NCBI GenBank assembly: GCA_963377175.1
Contig: CAUJNA010003315.1
Location: 131,636-195,635 of the forward strand
DNA: 64,000 nt
Source: Effrenium voratum
Lineage: Eukaryota > Sar > Dinophyceae > Suessiales > Symbiodiniaceae
Reading direction: 5' to 3'
Below are positions 63,416 through 64,000 of this stretch, one piece after another. Position numbers and translations under genes: made by a program. Within the stretch, counting starts at the first letter, position 1. Each line of letters starts with the position of its first letter. Under the pieces are notes generated by a model. That model did no database searches, was not told the DNA's origin, and saw only the letters and a program-made list of their open reading frames with translations.

Positions 63416-64000
63416 CTGGCCAAAGCTGTTCGACACTCACCACCATGCAGGAAATGTGTCCAACATCAGTTCGGTTAAAACCATCCTGCGTAAGGAGGTC
63501 TGCCTAATTTCAAGGGCTATGCAAACTCCAAAGGCCCATAGACTTATCCGTCCAACCTAGAGGCATCACCCCCCCCCCAAGCAACAAAACTTGCGTAAAA
63601 TTGGCGCCCAAAGTGATGGGTGTGGCGCATTTTTGAGCGTATACCTTTTTGGCGATGACATTCAAAAGAACCATAAAGAACCCAAAGGAAACCGCCGTGT
63701 GGGGAGGCCCTTTCTTAGACACCCTTCATAGGGACTTCACAAGGTTGAACCCTACTAAGCTATAGCAGCTATAGGGAACCCCTGCAAATAACACACACCA
63801 AACAAATATATGGCCACTGCAAACTCAACAACTTCAAAATCAAAGTCGAAAAATCAAACATTAAACTCAATTGCAAAGCTCCAAAAGTCCCGAGATCCCA
63901 AAATCCAGGTTCTATCTCCAAACTTTACATGGAGCCCCTGCAATTTCCGGTGTGTTCTTGAACATATATATATATATACACATATGTTTTGTTTGTTTGA
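63416..64000 (-). other. Amylase intron; earlier exons lie beyond the window
   Basis: 585 bp without an exon. Contains a (TA)n run at 63,963-63,984. Confidence 0.6.

Overview
The window looks like nuclear DNA of a dinoflagellate, most likely a symbiodiniacean or a relative. It holds genes cut into 19-138 nt exons and spread over tens of kilobases. Introns mostly start with GC or GA instead of GT, and acceptors are nearly always AG followed by G. Neighbouring genes lie in tandem on one strand, and the introns are packed with short inverted-repeat and dispersed elements. All gene models here were built by hand from reading-frame continuity and splice-site phase.

Layout. (1) 1.1-2.15 kb, plus strand: the 3' end of an unidentified gene with a Lys/Ala-rich tail. 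(2) 4.93-5.04 kb, minus: an isolated candidate exon. (3) 6.68-22.96 kb, minus: a 17-exon gene for an unidentified helical protein of about 401 residues. (4) 24.18-63.42 kb, minus: the last 20 exons of a secreted-type GH13 alpha-amylase, with all conserved amylase regions recognisable in order and the N-terminal exons beyond the right edge. (5) Inside the second intron seen of that amylase gene lies a 21.8-kb mobile-element nest: a Ty1/copia LTR retrotransposon (39,698-61,491, minus, 168-bp LTRs, 5-bp target duplication TCATT), itself split between integrase and reverse transcriptase by a 13.86-kb element (43,466-57,323) with inverted terminal repeats and a 3-bp target duplication GTG.

The 13.86-kb insert is the most interesting object. 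Its genes are all on the plus strand: a 724-residue protein with a basic C-terminus, a 210-residue protein, an unresolved multi-exon stretch, a small protein resembling the RNA-binding domain of histone-mRNA stem-loop binding protein (SLBP), a 431-residue protein with a Lys/Ala tail, and a DDE-type transposase candidate (D, D-x2-H and E motifs) broken by one in-frame TGA. A tandem array of five 41-bp repeats, each centred on a long palindrome, sits in its middle. I read it as a large DNA transposon of, or near, the CMC (CACTA/Mirage/Chapaev) group, carrying several accessory genes.

The amylase gene is probably still usable: every exon keeps phase, the three catalytic residues are present, and the nest sits wholly within an intron that would otherwise be only about 0.87 kb. 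The copia element is dead (several frameshifts) although a 374-codon extra ORF downstream of its RNase H is intact.
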